Shown one piece after another: positions 60,592 through 64,000 of a DNA stretch of 64,000 nucleotides. The DNA is from Leishmania donovani (lineage: Eukaryota > Euglenozoa > Kinetoplastea > Trypanosomatida > Trypanosomatidae). A program made the translations under genes and the position numbers. Numbering within the stretch: position 1 is the first letter of the stretch; every line of letters starts with the position of its first letter. Below the pieces are notes generated by a model. That model made no database searches. It was not told where the DNA came from and worked only from the letters and a program-made list of their open reading frames with translations. Location of the stretch: contig NC_018260.1 in NCBI RefSeq assembly GCF_000227135.1, forward strand, positions 1,388,023-1,452,022, given 5' to 3'.

Positions 60592-61776
60592 ATGAAGTCC
60601 GTCTTGAAGGCTGGCTTGAAGAAGGACGTCGACGTCAGGGTGCCGTCGGCGGAGCTCACCATCAAGCAGATCCAGGACCAAATCCCCGCCAAGTACTTTG
60701 AGCGCTCGGCGGTGTGGGGCATGTACTACGTCTTTCGCGACATTTGTCAGCTGCTTGTGGTGCACTGCATCATGTACCTCGCGGTGATGCCAGCGCTGGC
60801 TGGTCTTGAAAGCCGTATGTACGAAGCCGCTGGCGCCACCTGGGCAAGCTGGGCGCTCGTCAGCGCGGTGAAGCTGGCTGCGTGGAACGTGTTTTGGTTC
60901 GTGCAGGGCCTCAACGGCACTGCTCTATGGGTGCTCGCCCACGAGTGCGGTCACCAAGCCTTCAGCCCGTACCGTTCGCTGAACAACGCAGTTGGCCTTC
61001 TCCTCCACTCATCCGTTCTCGTCCCATACCACAGCTGGCGCATCACCCACGGCAACCACCACAAACACACAAACCACCTCACCAAGGATACGGTGTTCGT
61101 GCCGCGCAAGGAGAGCAAGGTGATCGACCTCCTCGAGGAGACGCCGCTGGTGATGGTGACTAACATGCTGATCATGTTTATTTTCGGCTGGCCAGGGTAC
61201 CTGTTGTTCAATGTGGCGAGTCAGGACTACGGTCGCCGAGCCAACCACTTCGAGCCTTCGTCGCCGCTCTTTCGCAAGGAGGACGCGCACGATATTGTGC
61301 TGTCCGACATCGGCATCTTCGCCGCACTCACCGTTTTGGGCCTCTGCACCTACCAGTACGGCGCCTACAACGTCTTTTGCTGGTACGTCGTGCCGTACAT
61401 GTGGGTGAACTTCTGGCTGCTCTACATCACCTACCTCCAGCACACCGACATCCGCATCCCGCATTACAACCACGAGCACTGGACGTTTGTGCGCGGCGCC
61501 GTTGCGGCAGTGGACCGCGACTACGGCTTCCTCATGAACAACTGGCTGCACCACATCAACGACTCCCACGTCGTGCACCACCTCTTCAGCCAGATGCCCT
61601 TCTACCACGCAATTCAGGTGACGCGCCACCACATCAAAGCCATCCTCGGCGACAACTACGTGGAGGACAGGCGCCCGCTCATTGACGCACTCTGCACGAG
61701 CTGGAAGGAGTGCGCCTACGTCGTCCCGTCCGAAGGCGTCAGCGTCTTTTACGGCTTCAACAAGAAGCGCGCGTAA
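60592..61776 (+). CDS. Delta-12 (oleate) fatty-acid desaturase
   Basis: 394 residues. The three His boxes of membrane desaturases are present and of the delta-12/omega-3 type: HECGH at 117-121, HGNHH at 153-157, and HVVHH at 326-330. Around them lie four to six hydrophobic segments (for example LLVVHCIMYLAVMPALAGL and VMVTNMLIMFIFGWPGYLL). It would sit in the endoplasmic reticulum and add the second double bond to oleate, giving linoleate; trypanosomatids are known to make linoleate this way. The start at 60592 is in a CCACCATGA context. It is the last intact gene before the subtelomere-like DNA. Confidence 0.93.
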   Translation: MKSVLKAGLKKDVDVRVPSAELTIKQIQDQIPAKYFERSAVWGMYYVFRDICQLLVVHCIMYLAVMPALAGLESRMYEAAGATWASWALVSAVKLAAWNVFWFVQGLNGTALWVLAHECGHQAFSPYRSLNNAVGLLLHSSVLVPYHSWRITHGNHHKHTNHLTKDTVFVPRKESKVIDLLEETPLVMVTNMLIMFIFGWPGYLLFNVASQDYGRRANHFEPSSPLFRKEDAHDIVLSDIGIFAALTVLGLCTYQYGAYNVFCWYVVPYMWVNFWLLYITYLQHTDIRIPHYNHEHWTFVRGAVAAVDRDYGFLMNNWLHHINDSHVVHHLFSQMPFYHAIQVTRHHIKAILGDNYVEDRRPLIDALCTSWKECAYVVPSEGVSVFYGFNKKRA

Positions 61777-62390
61777 TTTGGAGGAGATGCAGACTTAGTC
61801 CACATCCCTCCCCTGGCGTGCCACACGAGCTATTTCCCTCTGCTTTTTTTCCTCACTTCCAATCCTTCTATCGCTGCGCACTTCTCTCTGGTCCTCACGC
61901 CGCATGCTGCAAGTTTGCATGCGCCTGCGACATCGCAAAAAAAAAAGTGCTGAGATCGGTAAAGAGAAGATCGGCTTATGTGAGCATCGAATGGCGAGGC
62001 CCGGCGCCTTTCGATACTGTCAGTGGGAGAATGCATAATAACTTTTTTGCCTTTTCTAGCATAGCCTTTCTGAGGTAGTGAGTGACGGAAAGACTGCTTC
62101 GCGTCTGCACATTTTACCCTATTTTCTTATTTGTTTCAGAATTTAGTGCTCCACTTTCCTCTTTTGTCTGCCTTTAGTGCTCGACGTATAATTCATGTTT
62201 GCCAACCTCCCAATTGTACACATCAGCGTAAACGGTGCACAGACGACAGCGCACCGCGGCGGAAGACATCTCCACACAACTGCGCGCCTGGGCATGCCCA
62301 ACGCCAATCTGATGCGCTGAACTTGGCGGCCGTTTTTCCGGCCTCTCCCTCTGCGGCCTGCCACCGCCACGCCTTCACTCCCTAGGCATC
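61777..62390 (+). other. 3' UTR and downstream DNA of the desaturase gene
   Basis: T-rich and A-rich stretches (a run of about 10 A near 61938), typical of a final 3' UTR. No gene seen. Confidence 0.5.
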
Positions 62391-62760
62391 CCCCTCCCCG
62401 TCCCCCCGTTTCCCTCGTCTGCCCTGCCGCCGCCGCGGGTGCTGGGCGCGCCGGGCCAGGGCACCCCCCCTCCAAGGGGGCGCAGGCGCTCCCCGCCCGG
62501 CGAGGGGGCACACGGCCCCGAGCCCTGGAGGCCTTCGCCGACACGGCGAGCGCCATTTGCCGCGGGGGTTTCCCGCGGCGGCCCTGGGACGAAGCGGTTT
62601 CAACGAAACCCCTGGCAACAAGCATGCGCAACCCAAGCCATCCCGACAATTCAAACAACAGCTGCATCCGCCAACTGTTTCGGCGGGTTGGCTGCGCCGC
62701 CGTCATGCTAAGCATGGCCCCCGGCAAAGACTATGCTGTACCAAGTCGAATTGCAGTGGG
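62391..62760. other. GC-rich hairpin block of the subtelomere-like region
   Basis: A sharp rise in GC content with at least six tight inverted repeats: CCCCC/GGGGG around 62466-62480; GGGGC/GCCCC at 62505-62519; TCGCCG/CGGCGA at 62535-62549; GCCGCGGG/CCCGCGGC at 62559-62579; GGTTTC/GAAACC at 62596-62610; CATGC/GCATG at 62704-62716. Loops are 3-5 bases. A long minus-strand open frame (62143-62727) also covers it but is Arg/Gly/Pro-rich and may be chance. Confidence 0.7.
62559..62579. repeat. 8-bp perfect hairpin, 5-base loop
   Basis: GCCGCGGG at 62559-62566, loop GGTTT, then CCCGCGGC at 62572-62579. It is the strongest member of the hairpin series. Confidence 0.9.
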
Positions 62761-62872
62761 CCAAACGGCACCAAAGAGCGTAGCTGGGCCCGCTCCTTGA
62801 TGAACCCTGCCTTCAAGTCTGTATCCTGCAAGAGCCGCATCCCCCCCTCCCCCCCATACACCCTACAAGACA

Positions 62873-63055
62873 CTAAGCCACCCTGGTTTTAAACCCCCAC
62901 GTGCAGCACGATAAAGCAAGCGGGTCGGTGGTGCCTCCGCGCTTCTGCGACAGGGCATGTGTGCACGGGGCGGCCGCACGACTCACCTTAAGGGATTCCC
63001 GCGCCACATTATGGGGTTCCGCGGCAGGAGCGGACTGAGGGGCAAGGCAACGCAT
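62873..63055 (-). pseudogene. Second minus-strand coding fragment of the decayed element
   Basis: A 60-codon minus-strand frame, overlapping the end of the longer fragment in another frame, reads ...VARESLKVSRAAAPCTHALS and then QKRGGTTDPLALSCC before a stop. It looks like the frameshifted continuation of the upstream fragment. No family recognised. Confidence 0.35.
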
Positions 63056-63666
63056 GCAGGCAGCGTGCGCCGGGCCTCAGGAGGACCCTGACACCTGAGG
63101 CTTTCGAGGCTCCTCCTTGCGTTCGTGCGGCACGCACCTGGACCGCCCACCCACCACGTGCACGACAGGCGCCGATCGCGCAGCGGGCACAGGAAGAGTA
63201 GGCGATGAAGGGCAGGGCGAGCGTGCTGGACGCATGGCGCGATTCGACGAGCGGGAGAGCCATGTCCCAGGCGACGAGCATTTAGCCCGAGTGCGACAGA
63301 GCTAGGTGAGTGGTGGCTGCACGGCCGTACTTGTCGACACCTTTGTAGTAGGATACGAACGTGAAGAAAATTGGTATACTTCCCGTTCCACTAATCGTCT
63401 TGTGCGATTCTCATGCGCAGCGCCGTTGTGATGCTATTCGGATCGCTACCCAGCTCTGATGAACCCACTGACAGGCAATGGTGTTGCATTCCTCCGTGAT
63501 GACAAGAGAGACAATCTCGTACTCCGCCTCCTTGCTGAAAGCTTTAAGTGGTAGCTCTAGAGTCAGATGTCGTTAGTGGGAACGGTACTGTAGACAGTGA
63601 TGCTTAACGTCCTCTATGAGGTATGGAAAACCCTGAAGCTGCGATGACTCCTGTGACATGACACGT
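63009..63666 (-). pseudogene. Decayed minus-strand reading frame of a probable mobile element
   Basis: One minus-strand frame of 219 codons, read from 63666 down to 63009, has only three internal stops (TAA at 63575-63573, TGA at 63413-63411, TAA at 63284-63282). Between them the translation is protein-like and not low-complexity: SSQLQGFPYLIEDVKHHCLQ; SKEAEYEIVSLVITEECNTI; IPIFFTFVSYYKGVDKYGRA; MLVAWDMALPLVESR. About ten stops would be expected by chance. It runs against all genes in the window and continues into the gap, so the 5' part is missing. I cannot name the family; telomere-associated elements such as TATE are a candidate in some Leishmania species. Confidence 0.5.
63235..63469. repeat. 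First copy of 235-base repeat flanking the gap
   Basis: Identical by inspection to 63766-64000. It starts TGGCGCGATTCGACGAGCGG and ends GATGAACCCACT. Confidence 0.9.
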
Positions 63667-63765
63667 NNNNNNNNNNNNNNNNNNNNNNNNNNNNNNNNNN
63701 NNNNNNNNNNNNNNNNNNNNNNNNNNNNNNNNNNNNNNNNNNNNNNNNNNNNNNNNNNNNNNNNN
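63667..63765. other. Sequence gap (99 N)
   Basis: A run of N between two contig ends; true size and content unknown. It lies inside a duplicated stretch, suggesting a collapsed or unresolved repeat. Confidence 1.
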
Positions 63766-64000
63766 TGGCGCGATTCGACGAGCGGGAGAGCCATGTCCCA
63801 GGCGACGAGCATTTAGCCCGAGTGCGACAGAGCTAGGTGAGTGGTGGCTGCACGGCCGTACTTGTCGACACCTTTGTAGTAGGATACGAACGTGAAGAAA
63901 ATTGGTATACTTCCCGTTCCACTAATCGTCTTGTGCGATTCTCATGCGCAGCGCCGTTGTGATGCTATTCGGATCGCTACCCAGCTCTGATGAACCCACT
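63766..64000. repeat. Second copy of 235-base repeat, running to the window edge
   Basis: Starts directly after the gap and repeats the sequence at 63235-63469 without visible change. The second copy carries the same decayed minus-strand frame, including its in-frame TGA (plus-strand TCA at 63942-63944). Confidence 0.9.

Noticed and set aside
62143..62727. 194-codon minus-strand open frame in the GC-rich block
   Set aside because: Arg/Gly/Pro-rich, coinciding with the hairpin series; stop codons are rare in such GC-rich DNA by chance. Could belong to the decayed element but not called alone.
62391..64000. Telomere or CRISPR-like array
   Set aside because: No tandem TTAGGG and no regularly spaced short repeats; the 235-base repeat is a simple duplication.

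Overview
The window reads as nuclear DNA of a trypanosomatid, most likely Leishmania or a close relative. Every convincing gene lies on the + strand, without introns, as expected for one polycistronic transcription unit. The genes are separated by 0.5-2.7 kb of pyrimidine-rich DNA with T/C tracts followed by AG (spliced-leader acceptor type) shortly before the start codons. The products include kinetoplastid specialities: flagellar-attachment-zone-type domains, basic proteins that may bind kinetoplast DNA, and RanBP2-finger mitochondrial proteins. From memory, a delta-12 desaturase next to an S13/L44 ribosomal protein region recalls the right end of Leishmania chromosome 33; I could not test this.

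Layout. 1-10.6 kb: two adjacent genes for proteins built from repeated FAZ1-type domains, the first cut by the left edge. 13.3-17.7 kb: transcription elongation factor SPT6. 18.8-29.3 kb: a degenerate mitochondrial AlkB-like protein, two large helical-repeat proteins (one PSMD5-like, one karyopherin-like), and between them a trypsin-fold peptidase with an intact triad. 29.9-34.7 kb: ribosomal protein S13 (uS15), a mitochondrial membrane protein and a coiled-coil protein. 35.7-40.6 kb: a type I membrane protein with a repetitive OCRE-like tail, SmD2 and a ZIP metal transporter. 41.4-42.8 kb: a probable decayed gene. 43.3-51.2 kb: coatomer beta-prime, a five-finger RanBP2 protein and a PP2A B''-type regulatory subunit. 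51.9-56.1 kb: ribosomal protein L44 (eL42) and two basic, Lys/Ala-rich candidate kinetoplast proteins, one with an AT-hook. 57.3-61.8 kb: a divergent ABC half-transporter and a delta-12 fatty-acid desaturase.

From about 62.4 kb the character changes to subtelomere-like DNA. There is a GC-rich block of tight hairpins, then a minus-strand reading frame broken by only three stops over 658 bases. A 99-base run of N follows, and after it 235 bases that repeat the sequence before the gap. I read this as a decayed mobile or telomere-associated element running against the gene array. No telomeric TTAGGG array is visible.

The genes do not form one pathway, as is normal for trypanosomatid arrays. Local themes are the paired FAZ-domain genes and the paired kinetoplast-protein candidates. 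Start codons given here are ATGs chosen from protein character and upstream AG acceptors; several longer open frames continue upstream into pyrimidine-rich leader and were not used.
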